Program-made: the position numbers and the translations under genes
Shown: one piece after another, positions 12,191 through 22,290 of the stretch
How the letters are laid out: each line of letters begins with the position of its first letter
Numbering within the stretch: the first letter of the stretch is position 1
The notes under the pieces: model-generated
Databases searched by the model: none
Told to the model about the DNA's origin: nothing
The model's input: the letters and a program-made list of their open reading frames with translations, nothing else
Assembly: GCA_944739405.2 (NCBI GenBank)
Contig: OX123190.2
Span: 85,131,086 to 85,195,085, forward strand
Source: Euclidia mi
Taxonomy: Eukaryota > Arthropoda > Insecta > Lepidoptera > Erebidae
Direction: 5' to 3'
DNA: 64,000 nt

Positions 12191-12230
12191 ATGACAATCA
12201 TAATGCACAAACACTAACTCAGCGTAAAAG

Positions 12231-12726
12231 CATATAACGCAGCAAGTAGGTGACAGATTTGATTAATTGCTTTAACATGTAATAATTTAAATATTGGTAC
12301 AAGGCACGTCTGCTTGCTTTGAAAGACTAAGTATGTGTATGTGTATGTATTAATATTAAGTATACAGTTATTTTGAATTTGTTTAAGAGCTCTATATCAT
12401 TCAAGTCTCGTGCATTGGCTATAGATACTTGACTAATCACAATGAATTAATTAAACCTCCACCGTTACGAATAAATTGTAAAAGCCGCTGAAATACCTAT
12501 CAAAACAGAATTATTCAAGCGAATCAAACACACACATGTATCTAAAAAAACCGCTTGAGAGGTGTCAAGGGACACCCGGATGGAACGAAGTTCCTTTCGA
12601 TTAATTAGTGAAGGAATTGTAATAATTTTTTTTAAGTTATAATAATATTTTTTTATTATTAACAAATATAATGTAATATAAACTCAATCAGTAGGCTCAA
12701 TTTTAGTAATAATTGTTAATTTTACA
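12231..12726. other. Non-coding AT-rich stretch
   Basis: No gene is seen. Around 12555-12600 there is a non-AT segment (AGGTGTCAAGGGACACC, then GGAACGAAGTTCC) made of two short palindromes, probably the remains of a repeat. The rest is AT-rich filler. Confidence 0.35.
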
Positions 12727-12986
12727 AAAAATGTCCCGTTCGCCATCTTGGATCCCCAAATAAATGTCATTTACGTTATCAGAATGCATGATAGCCCCGA
12801 AAATTATACACATATATATTTTATTAAAAATGTCTCGTTCGCCATCTTGGATTCCCAAATAGATGTCATTTACGTGACCATAATCCATAAAACCCCCGAA
12901 AATGATACCCATATTAATTTTATTAAAAATGTCCAGTCCGCCATCTAGGATTCCCAAATAGATGTCATTTTCGTGATCAAAAAGCA
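12727..12986. repeat. 99-bp tandem repeat, about 2.6 copies
   Basis: Units start near 12732, 12831 and 12930 (landmark TGTC(C/T)CGTTCGCCATCTTGG), a period of 99 bases. Because 99 is a multiple of three, the minus strand stays open for 94 codons across all units, with a 33-residue repeat containing NDIYLGIQDGERDIF. Each unit also carries GCCATCTTGG or a near variant, which resembles the YY1/Pho core. I infer no function; the open frame may be chance. Confidence 0.8.
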
Positions 12987-13006
12987 TGAACGTGATGCTT
13001 GCTTTC

Positions 13007-13038
13007 TATAAGAGAGAGAGAGAGAGACAGACAGAGAA
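13007..13038. repeat. (AG)n microsatellite
   Basis: A short AGAGAG run followed by ACAGACAGAGAAAC. It is a simple repeat with no coding content. Confidence 0.8.
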
Positions 13039-14024
13039 ACATGCGCACGCCGCACGTAAGCCATGCGCAATAGCTTACTATAGCAAAAAGTGTCGTTACA
13101 ACTTTTCGTCTTAATTTTTTTCGTCTAGCCCCCTTTCGCAACGCGCGATAAGGGACTTTGTTCCAATAACATACCACTGAAACTCACCACGAAAACCAAT
13201 CTCCAACCATTTTTCTTAACTACGAGTGTATCCCGTTATCTCCAAAATGTGAATGTATAAAATGTTATAACAAAGTTTTAAGTGAACAACGCGCGGCGAC
13301 ACGAGTATGTAATGATGACTTGACGTTATATTGTACTCCACTTATCTCTAAGTGCCATTATAACGAATGACGAATTAATTTTGTGCTTAGTACCACGATT
13401 TAACTTTTGAGATAAAGTTTAGAAGAGGTCTCATAACTTGGAGTTTAGAGTATCGTTATACGTTAACCTATAACATTTTGTTACGTAAGAATGTTATAAG
13501 ATCGCAGAAGAATGTGCAATTCGCCAACATTGCTAAAGTTTCTTTAAATGTTTGCCTTATGAGTACTGTGGAATCAATTATTGGACTTCAATATAGTGTA
13601 ATGGGTGTCATTAGATTCATATTTAGCAGAAGAATATATTGTTGAATCAAAAGCCACAAAACGCATCTTTTTTGCGGAGGGACTAAGACTCAATAGACTA
13701 TAAAAAGTAATGACGTGCTAAAGGCCCACGATCCTTTTAATGTATATTTTATGTGTATTTATATTAACATTTCAACACAATTGTATTATTGTTTGTGAAT
13801 AAATAAATGAATGAATATTAGATTGCGCGGCTCTGAATAGCGTCATACCAAAGACAATTTTGCTAAATAATACAGGTGTGTGCGTGGAAAATACGCTATA
13901 TCGAATGCCGTCATTTGGGAATTAGATCATACACCAATATTATGGGAGTGTGAAAGAGCGTTCGCCGCAGTGTCATTCTAAATGATATGACAGACCCGTA
14001 AAGACCAGTCGTTTTCATAAGTAA
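13039..14024. other. Non-coding stretch with a probable LINE 3' tail
   Basis: No gene is seen. Around 13735-13820 an AT-rich stretch ends in GTGAATAAATAAATGAATGAA, which looks like the polyadenylation signal and short tandem tail of a + strand LINE fragment. The rest is unassigned. Confidence 0.4.
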
Positions 14025-14239
14025 CTAGCTTTTTCCCACGGGTACTTTCGCATGGGTGTCACTCATTGTGACAAAATGTAGCCTACGTGTAACTCTAAAG
14101 TATAAGCGATGTAAAGTTTCATCAAATTCCTTTTAAATTTTGCATGTGACTAACAAACATCCAAGTATCCATACATCTATACATTAATCTATCCATCCAT
14201 CCATTCTCCAATTCTTTCACATTTATAATAGTAGTAAGA
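14025..14239 (-). mobile_element. Non-autonomous Helitron-like element
   Basis: Read on the minus strand it starts TCTTACTACTATTATAAATG and ends AAAAAGCTAG followed by T, with A before the start. That is the Helitron pattern (5' TC, 3' CTRR, insertion between A and T). The family resembles the very common lepidopteran short Helitron-like repeats. No coding capacity is seen. Confidence 0.7.
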
Positions 14240-14659
14240 TAAGGTTATCTTTAACCAGCCTCCTGTGATAATCACAAATTACGTGATTGTCGTCAGCCAT
14301 CACGTGTTGTTGGTTTGTAACTGTATATAAATAATAATATGTACATTGTTTCATCGTTAATATTGTATCATGAGGTAAACACGTGTGCATTGTTTTACAT
14401 TTTATTTATAATTGTGCCATGTTTGAACAAGTTTATTTAAAAACAGCTGTCGCAAACCTGACGCGAACGAACTGTGCTAAATTAAACATAATAACTGACC
14501 TTGTTCAATAAAACTTCGTTCAACGGCTGTATTAATAAAAGGTAAAATTATACTTAATCTAATATATACAATTAGTTATTATACGTGTTATGAAGCGTCC
14601 GTCTCTACATTCGTTAGAACAAATGTAAATTAAAGTTTGTTACATTGCAGACAATAAAT

Positions 14660-14905
14660 ATAATCGTCCGTGTGGTGACGGATTAAGAATACGGAATGTC
14701 ACCACCCCATATCATCCCATGGGTGTCGTAAGAGCCGACAGAGGGAGCATATTATGCAGAGACCAGCACTGTAAGAGAAGGAAAACTTGATACAAACCCT
14801 ATACCAACCCGTCTGGCCAGCGTGGTATAGTAGGCCAATTCCTCCTTTCTAAGGAGAGGCCTAGTCCAGCAGTGGACTGTTAAAGGCTGATGATGATGAT
14901 GATGA
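14660..14905 (+). repeat. Lepidopteran retroposon 'X' with (ATG)n tail
   Basis: The element starts near CGTGTGGTGACGGATTAAGA and runs through GTCACCACCCC and GGGTGTCGTAAGAG. It ends with GTCCAGCAGTGGACTGTTAAA and a GATGATGATG tail. An opposite-orientation copy lies at 34186-34408. Its 5' module also forms the head of the composite SINEs at 20383 and 41219. No tRNA head is visible in this version. Confidence 0.75.
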
Positions 14906-15162
14906 TGACATATAGAACACACACACGCACAACCTTCCTCTCCTTTTCCACACATCTCTGCTAGCATAAGCCAGTCCTCCTTACTATACGCGTCCCGTTT
15001 GTCCCGGCGTCGTCGTCTCGGCTTCCCACGATCCCTTCCCTTCCGTTGGGGAACCCAAGTAGTGACAATTTCTCTTCAGACACGTGGTAGACGTGGCCTG
15101 CCATTTCAGCTTTCCAGCTTTATGAGTTCCATCTGCAATTTTTGTTTTTTGCTTAGTTTTTA

Positions 15163-15240
15163 CCTTAGGATTTTAATTAACAAACCGCAGTAGAAATACA
15201 GCAGTATTTCTAGTGCGGTCTGTTAATCGAAATCCTAGGG
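15163..15240. repeat. Imperfect 37-bp hairpin with 4-base loop
   Basis: The arms 15163-15199 and 15204-15240 match at 32 of 37 positions, and two of the mismatches become G:U pairs in RNA of the + strand. The loop is AGCA. It could be a small foldback repeat or a precursor-microRNA-like structure; flanking sequence does not decide. Confidence 0.7.
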
Positions 15241-15460
15241 ACTTATAAGCTATCATATATTTATGTCACCATTTTAACTAATAAAGAGCTTTGCCGCCTT
15301 CATCCCTTTTAAAAACCCAACAGTTGTAACCCGTCCTCTCTATTGAAATAGATAGTGAAAACAGTGGCAGTGGTGTTGTACGCAAAAAACGAGTAAGAAA
15401 GCGGGTAGACCGTTATACTTGCTCGTAACATTCACCCACCCGCAATACCCTCAGTACATC

Positions 15461-15545
15461 CGTGAACATGGCGCTTGCAACAGTGCCGAAATATTGGTTA
15501 CTCCAAACAAACGTACGTGATATATATCCCGAAAGACAATTTAAA
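15461..15545. repeat. Half copy of a foldback element
   Basis: It contains the conserved loop GTGAACATGGCGCTTGCAAC and one arm (ATATATCCCGAAAGACAATTT) of the foldback family seen complete at 33129-33258 and 57836-57983. The other arm is missing or unrecognisable. Confidence 0.65.
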
Positions 15546-16389
15546 TCAAACATTTTATGTATTTATGTTAGATTCTAAACTTCGGTAAGTTTGTGTTGCG
15601 ATGTGAAAGAGTAATCAACGTTGTCAAACCTTTATTCTAGTGGCAGTTTGATAGAAGTTCTCTTACCAACAACATTGAATATTAAAACTATATATCATTG
15701 AATATTAAATATAACATTGAATATTAAAACTATAGGGCTAGTTTGTTTTTGGAGTTTGTTTCAGTTTATGTCAGGGGCAGGTTGAAAAGTACTACTGCTT
15801 ACAAGAAGACTGTTGTGTAAAATGTTCACAGAGTAGAAAGTAGTCTTTCCATATAATTATGTAACCGTTTATAAATTGCTTTCTATTTCGTGAAAAGTGC
15901 GTATATGTAATATATCAAAGGTAAAGGTGAAAAGATTTTTATTGTGCAATGCAAAAATATCTGCATTACATATTTTGCAATGCCGGCTTTACCAAAACTT
16001 ATTTATTAAAAAAATCATATAACAGATATCTGCGCTGCCTTTATTACAAGAAACATGTGACACAAGCAATTCTGTACATAATATACAACGTATTCCGTAA
16101 TTTATTTACACGGTGGACACCACTGGCAAACACAACGCTAGAAAATAAGTCGTGCATTGTTCGTCTCGTGCTCCCACACTCAAAATAATTGAACGCGAAG
16201 AGTCCTGTGACAAAAAGTGCTCATCTCAAGAAACAACGAATTCCCGTTGAGAAATGTCGCAGTTTAGCTGATGGATGTGAATGACAACAGCGAGAACTGA
16301 CCGATGCGTCACACGGACGGACTTACAGACGTGACTTGTGACAATTTGCCCGAGATGAATGTAGAAATGTCACGGACAGAAATAGACTA
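15546..16389. other. Non-coding stretch
   Basis: AT-rich sequence with no convincing ORF or repeat, apart from a local duplication of ACATTGAATATTAAAACTAT around 15673-15735. Confidence 0.35.
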
Positions 16390-16655
16390 CCTCCGTGGTC
16401 CAGTGGATAGCGTATGCGACTGCTGATCGGAGGTCCCGGGTTCAATTCCTGGGTCGGGCAAAAGTGTTACTGGGTTTTGCCGAATTCTCAGTAGCAGCAC
16501 GGAGTCTGGTTATGTGCCCAGTAACGGCAATAGGCTCGCCCCTATTACGTGGGACCTACAATTTCATAGCGAAATGTGGGTGTAATATTACACCTCTGCT
16601 TGTCCCTTCGGGGATCGGAAATAGAAATAGATGTAGGCGTCGACACAAGTTTGTT
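16390..16655 (+). mobile_element. tRNA-derived SINE
   Basis: A tRNA-like head with an A-box-like TGGTCCAGTGG and a B box GGTTCAATTCC is followed by a body with AATTCTCAGTAGCAGCACGG, GGCAATAGGCTCGCCCC and TATTACGTGGGACC. The 3' end CACCTCTGCTTGTCCCTTCG is related to the tail shared with the RTE-like LINE. The TATG tail is lost. It would be transcribed by RNA polymerase III. It is not a real tRNA gene: the acceptor stem is absent. Confidence 0.85.
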
Positions 16656-16764
16656 TAACAATTACTTTATCCAAAGCGTTATTTGTGTGATGTGCTTTTC
16701 TGACTGACTGACAGACAAACTACAGTAAAAGCTATTGGGCCCAAGAAGATGTTTTTTGGCATCT

Positions 16765-16880
16765 TTGTTCCTTGGGGACCGCAGGGTGTACTAACAGTGA
16801 ACTTTTCGAAATTTGCACGTGGTCAGGAAGAAACAGTTAAATTAGAAATAATGTGCGAACGTGCTGTGGGCAACCTCTAG
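16765..16880 (+). mobile_element. 3' part of a Helitron-like repeat
   Basis: The segment TTCCTTGGGGACCGCAGGGT to GGGCAACCTCTAG|T ends with CTAG followed by T. The same family is found, split by an RTE-like LINE, at 49085-49176 and 52632-52724 (TTCCCTGGGGACCG and GGGCATCCCCTAG|T). The 5' start is not clear. Confidence 0.6.
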
Positions 16881-16884
16881 TTTA

Positions 16885-17435
16885 CTCTTCGGCATACAAC
16901 GTGGGGTATTTTTAACCCCAGATCGAGAAAAATGCGTCGATTTATGTGTAATAATCGAGCAATCACATTGAAATTCCCAGTAGCTAGGCGTCAAACGTTT
17001 CCACATCGACGATATGTAAGGAAAAAATAATGTACTGATTTAGATAACAAATGAGTTCGCTAGAATAGACAATCTTCGTCTTATCTATAGTTTTGTTGTA
17101 TAATGTTAAATATGTCTTGTTTTGTATTATTGGCTTAGACTAAAAGTTCCTAGCAATATAAAAGGCCACGTTATTATTTTTTAAGTTTAAGAAAAATCGG
17201 TGAATTTGCATTTTGTGTTTGGTTTTTATGACTAAAATTTATTTTCTAAATTATATTGAGTTTTAATTATAGTTTAAATTATAGTATATTGAGTTTTTAG
17301 TTATATATTATTATTAGTTATGTAAGCCGCTGCATTTAAATAATACCCTTAATACATGGATATTTACTAAGGGGTTATTTTAACCCCACGCTGTACGGGT
17401 AGGTAAGGATTTTTGTTCACCTTGTATGCCGAAGG
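16885..17435. mobile_element. TTAA-type (piggyBac-like) MITE
   Basis: The ends share CTTCGGCATACAA in inverted orientation (13 bases). Next to each end lies a near-palindrome (GGGGTATTTTTAACCCC at left, GGGGTTATTTTAACCCC at right). The right flank is TTAA and the left flank TTTA, consistent with a mutated TTAA duplication. It is 551 bp and non-coding. The superfamily call is an inference from flank and TIR shape. Confidence 0.6.
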
Positions 17436-17439
17436 TTAA

Positions 17440-18759
17440 CTATGAAATAAGTATACTTACATAATGTATGTATTCATTATCTATTTTTGTTATCTAGACT
17501 AAACTTCTTCTATGTTGGGTATTAAACTGTATATATCGTACTAATTCGGCTAAAGATAATTATGTATATCGGAGTCGTGTTAAAAAAGAGTTGACTTTTG
17601 TTACAACATTAATTTAAGGCTTAGACAATCAACTTAGCTTAACGAGATAGCAATTACTTATGAAAGCTTCCTAACGTGTATAAAGTGATTTGAACGTGTG
17701 AAAGAGATTTTCCGTATTTTTCCGTGGAGACTACTGACTGGAAAAATTATTAACTTAGCGATGTCCAACAATGCAGCCCTCAGTTCACACAGTGTCGCCA
17801 TTTCCTTCAGTAGCGGTACAATATATGAGACACGCAGGATGCTAGCGACGTTGTCCGCTTATATGCAGGGATCTAAGGACTGTTTACACGGCGACGTGTT
17901 GTAGGCTGTAGCCAGTCCCACGCGTGTGAAGCTTTTGTAAATGTTTTAGTTGGCAGGGTGACGCAAGTATTTTAGGATGTTAAGAAACATTTTATAATAG
18001 AGTTTTTTACATATAATTCAGGAACATAGCAGTTGTCAAAACTCAAATGCTTAACCCTTACCTTTTGGTATCAATGATCGGTGATTTTGCGACTCCACAA
18101 AGACTGCATCGCGTTTTCGCAGCTATCTACTTTGAAAAAAATTGCTCACTTTGTCGAATGTCGACATTAAATTCACTACAAAGAATTCAAAGTTTCAGTT
18201 CTCTTCTTCTGAGTTTTCTTAGTTTTCATGCGTATTTAACTATTTAGTTAACTTTCGCTTTTAAACCTGTGCCTCGAAAACCTTTTTACTTGGAGACAAG
18301 AAAGTCTGCCATCGCTCTGAGCTAATATTGTGGACTATTATGGTATGTCACACTGAGAGGATGACGGTCCAGCATTCGGTCAATTTATAAAGCGGATTTT
18401 TTTTCACAATTTTAAGCCGTGCTACGTTTCACTTACTTTTTTCAAACAACTCCCGGCTTCATTGTGTGGTTGGCAGGTTCGTACGCAATGTAAAACATTG
18501 TTCATGGACACGTGAGTGTGGGTTCGCCCGTATTGTTGGTTCATGCTGCGATGTATGTTGAACAAGCACTGCTTCGTAAAATACAAGCTCACAAAACGAC
18601 ACTACGCAAAGTGTTTGTTAGCCGTACTAAGCTGAGCTAAATACGTGGTACAAAGTATGCTTCACAGTTTGGTGCTGAATTACTACACTGAATGTTGGTT
18701 TCATAAGAAAATTATTATTTTAAGGGGGTCAATCTATATAAAATATTCTGTACTAGGAT
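17440..18759. other. Non-coding stretch
   Basis: No supported gene or repeat. Short ORFs at 17698-17904 and 18047-18247 begin at or near AT-rich junctions and show no domain or codon bias. Confidence 0.35.
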
Positions 18760-18765
18760 AACTTC

Positions 18766-21495
18766 CACGACATCTACTTGTATAGACAATATATTTACAG
18801 ATATTGTACCAGTTAGAAAGCAAATAATTAACAAATTAACATCAGATCATTGTGGACAATCTATAACATTTGCTATGCAGTCTAAAAAAGTAGGTAGAAA
18901 GGAATTGAGTGTGGTGCCAAAAACTTTGCGTCATCTGGAGGGACTTAAGGATAAACTCACAAGTACATTGCCATACTTATGCTAAAATAACGATCCTAAT
19001 AAGTTGTACAATTCTTTCTTTGACATGTACTGTACTATATTCAATTCTATCTTTGTCCCTAAGAGGATCTCAGTTGCTGGTACTACATCCTTCAGTGAAT
19101 GGGCAACCACTGGAATTTATAAAAGTAGAAATAATCTTTACGAATTATATGAACAGAAAGTAATTAATAAAAATGATGAACAATTTTGTCAATATGTAAA
19201 AAATTATTCCAAGTTATTTAAAAAGATTTGTCGTGAAGCTAAGACACTTTATTTAAAATCAAAAATTAAAAACAGTGACAATAAAATAAAAGCAACATGG
19301 GATATTATAAACAATGAGACTGGAAGGGTCAAGATTAAAAGTAACGATTACACTCTTCAATTAAATAAAAAGATATTAAAGTCAGATTTTGAGGTTGCCA
19401 CAGCATTTGAAAATTTCTTCACAGACATTCCAGTCTCAACCACTAAATCCCTCAACTCGTCCCCTAATGACGCCGAATCTCTATTGAAACAAAATGTCAA
19501 TAGGTGTAACATTGAATTTAGTTTTAGTTATATCACTGACAGAGATATTGTAAAAACTTTTAATACCCTTAATTTGAAGAAGACTAGTGATCTTTGGGGC
19601 AATTCTGTTGTGATTACGAAATCCATAATCAACACAGTAGCACCGGAACTGGCAATGATTATCAATAGATGCATTGACTGTGGTGTGTTTCCTGATCAAA
19701 TGAAAAGTAGTAAAGTAATTCCGTCATTTAAATCAGGTAGCACATCTGACTCCACAAATTATAGGCCAATATCTGTGCTACCCACGTTTAGTAAAATTTT
19801 TGAAAAATTAATTCTAGGTCAGCTTCAAATTCATTTTAATAACAATAAGCTGTTACATGAAAATCAATTTGGTTTTACTAGGGGTCGCTCAACTACCGAT
19901 GCTGGAGTTGAGCTTTTAGATAGTACTTTTGATGCCTGGGAGGAGTCGCATGATGCTCTGGGAGTCTTTTGTGACTTATCTAAGGCTTTTGATTGCGTGT
20001 TTCATGAAACATTGATCAGGAAATTACATTACTATGGAGTTAAGAACACTGCTTTGGATCTCCTAACATCATATTTGAGTAATAGGATACAGAGAGTTGA
20101 TGTAAATAGAAAAGTTTCTATGGATTCAGTGGTCACAATGGGAGTGCCGCAAGGTTCAATTCTTGGTCCATTCCTTTTCCTTGTATATATTTATGATTTG
20201 CCATACATTATGCAAAATAATGAAGAGATAGTGTTATTTGCTGATGATACATCACTTATTTTTAAACTAAGACGACAACAATCAAATAATGACGATGTAA
20301 ATAACGCTCTCTCTAAAGTAGTTAAATGGTTTACAGCTAACAATTTACTGTTAAATGAAAGATAAACAAAATGTATTCGATTCGCCGTGTGGTTGACGGC
20401 ATAGAATACAAGTGTCACCACCCCCTATCTTCCCGTGGGTGTCGTAAGAGGCGACTAAGGGATAACACGATGCAAATACCATCTTTGCGTAGAGACGGAA
20501 AACTCGACATCAAACCCTATACGACTGCCTCGTTGGTCTCGCGGCATAAATGTGCGCGTGGGATCGGGAGGTCCCGGGTTCGATTCCTGGGTCGGGCAGT
20601 GTTATTGGGTTTTTCTGTCACGAAATTCTCAGTAGCAGCACGGAGTCTGGAAATGTGCCCGGTACGGCAATAGGCTCGCCCCTTATTACGTGGGACTAAA
20701 GTATATCTGGCGAAAAGTGGGTGTAGAAATACACCTCTGCCTACCCCTTCGGGGATAAAAGGCGTGACGATATGTATGTGTGTATGTATGTATGTATGTA
20801 TACGATTTTCAAGACCGAATGTAAAACAAGTTAAACCTAACATAAGTTTGAATGGAGAAGAGTTGGATCTTATAGATAACACCGTATTCTTAGGCATAAC
20901 CTTAGATTCTAAGCTACAGTGGGGCCCACATATAGGTCAGTTGTCGAATAGACTTAGCTCTGCAGCATACGCGGTTTACAAAATTCGTCAGTTAACTGAT
21001 ATAGATACGGCCAGATTAGTATATTTTAGTTATTTCCACAGCATAATGTCATATGGCATTTTATTATGGGGCAACGCAGCTGACATTCAAACTGTGTTTG
21101 TACTGCAGAAGCGGGCTATTCGTGCAATCTACAGTCTTGGTTCAAGGCATTCACTGAGGGAAAAATTTAAAGAAATTAAGATAATGACTGTCGCATCTCA
21201 ATACATTTATGAGAACTTGTTATATGTCAGGAAAAATATAAATATGTTTTCTAAATTCAGCGACATTCATAATTTAAACACACGAAATAAAAACAAACTT
21301 GTTCTATCTTCAACTAGACTACAAAAAATTAGTAACTCATACAAGTGTCAAAGCATACGTTTTTACAACAAAATTCCAGGCAATATTCAGGAACTAAGTA
21401 TTAATAAATTCAAAGTATTTATTAAACAGAGCTTGTGTTCAAAAGCTTATTACACTGTTAAAGATTATTTAGCAGACAAAAATGCCTGGAATTGA
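18766..21495 (+). pseudogene. EN C-terminus plus reverse transcriptase of LINE C
   Basis: The fragment opens with the endonuclease end (TSTCIDNIFTDI, then SDHCG), shifts frame near 18990, and runs as 453 codons to a TAA at about 20365. RT motifs are NYRPISVLPTFSKIFEKLI, FGFTRGRSTTDA, FCDLSKAFDCV, MGVPQGSILGPFLFLVYI and VLFADDTSLIF. A second open frame after the SINE resumes at IRFSRPNVKQ and continues through FLGITLDSKLQWGPHI and SYGILLWGNAADIQTVFVLQ to a stop at 21495. The TAA just before the SINE stands where a Lys codon (AAA) would fit. Without that stop and the SINE the two halves form one reading frame. Confidence 0.82.
20383..20797 (+). mobile_element. Composite SINE inserted in LINE C
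   Basis: It has three modules: a 5' head from retroposon X (GTGTGGTTGACGGCATAG to ATCAAACCCTATACG), a tRNA-derived middle (B box GGTTCGATTCC), and a 3' tail (CTCTGCCTACCCCTTCGGGG, GGCGTGACGATATG and TATG repeats) shared with the RTE-like LINE. It is flanked by GTATTCGATT (20373-20382) and GTATACGATT (20798-20807), a 10-bp duplication with one mismatch. A copy of similar length at 41219-41624 is about 98% identical by eye. Confidence 0.9.
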
Positions 21496-21514
21496 GTTTA
21501 AAAATTATGTATTT

Positions 21515-21775
21515 TGACATTTTGAAATTAGTGACATGATATTTTTATTTACATTTGTAATACTTATATTTTTACATTTTGACATTTTTAATTTGACATT
21601 TGTAATTTTATTTATTTTGTTTTGACATTGTTTGATTTGACATTGTTATTTTATTTATTTTCATTTGACATTTAAAATTACTTAAGTAATATATTATTAT
21701 TCATAAATTGACATTCAATAATTTTTTCTGACATTTAATAATATTTTCTGATATTTTATATATATGACATTTTAT
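21515..21775 (+). repeat. Interspersed TGACATT motifs in LINE C 3' UTR
   Basis: About ten copies of TGACATT or TTTGACATTT occur at irregular spacing within 260 AT-rich bases just after the LINE C stop codon. It is not a strict tandem repeat. It may be slippage-derived 3' UTR sequence or recognition sequence for the element RT; the role is unknown. Confidence 0.65.
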
Positions 21776-22099
21776 TGTTTAAATTTTTATTATTTTTACT
21801 TATTGTTTGCAACATGTATTTTACTGTGTATTAGCATGTAAAGTTGTGAGTACGATGTGGGCATTATTAAACATATAAACAAATAGTTGTGGCAACCTGT
21901 CTGATGGCTTAGGCTGACATGCTTATGCATACACCTTCTGATGGCGTGGAGGCATAGTGATACAGATCGTGCTGGCTCCCTCAATTAAGGTTGAGCCGTA
22001 CGATTGCTGTTGAATGCGGGCCATCAGTGGGCCGAGTCAGTCAAAAGCGTCAGATAATTTCCTGCATTGTACTTGCATACTAAACCCTTTTTTGTCTGG

Positions 22100-22290
22100 A
22101 CTTTAAAAGATGAAGAAAAGACTAAAGAAATTGAAGTGACAAAAAAAACAATGACTCTGAGTTTGTTTCGGCCTTTCTTCTCAAGAAGTCATTTAGCTAG
22201 GAAAAGCCGGCTTCATCTAGAATAGGGTTTTGACATGTATAAGTGTTGTAAACAACCAAAATGCAGAAATAAATATGTCTTTATGTCTTT
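22100..22290 (+). repeat. LINE 3' UTR tail
   Basis: The segment ends ACAACCAAAATGCAGAAATAAATATGTCTTTATG with a short tandem tail (TCTTTATG). The same end is reused as a 34-bp insertion at 35763-35796. It probably is the 3' end of a LINE family whose body is not in the window, or of LINE C. Confidence 0.55.

Larger units (their letters stand above)
7290..12230 (-). mobile_element. LINE A: two-ORF CR1/Jockey-group retrotransposon
   Basis: The two ORFs lie in the usual order, a zinc-knuckle ORF1 followed after about 75 bases by an EN-RT ORF2. The 3' UTR ends in an AT-rich (TTATTA)-like tail near 7290-7320. No clear target duplication was found, so the ends are approximate. It carries two later insertions: a MITE at 8214-8450 and a short LINE tail at about 9345-9432. 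Its RT is close to that of LINE B (59951-62900), yet the two ORF1 proteins are unrelated. The exact clade cannot be fixed without a tree. Confidence 0.8.
18760..21880 (+). mobile_element. LINE C: 5'-truncated CR1/Jockey-group LINE
   Basis: It starts within the end of an endonuclease domain, contains a nearly complete reverse transcriptase and has an AT-rich 3' UTR. It is split by a composite SINE at 20383-20797. The 5' boundary is approximate. The 3' boundary is uncertain: a LINE-like tail at 22100-22290 may belong to it or to another element. Confidence 0.78.

Noticed and set aside
17698..17904. Small + strand ORF with Ser-rich translation
   Set aside because: No start context, conservation evidence or splice signals; expected by chance in a window of this size.
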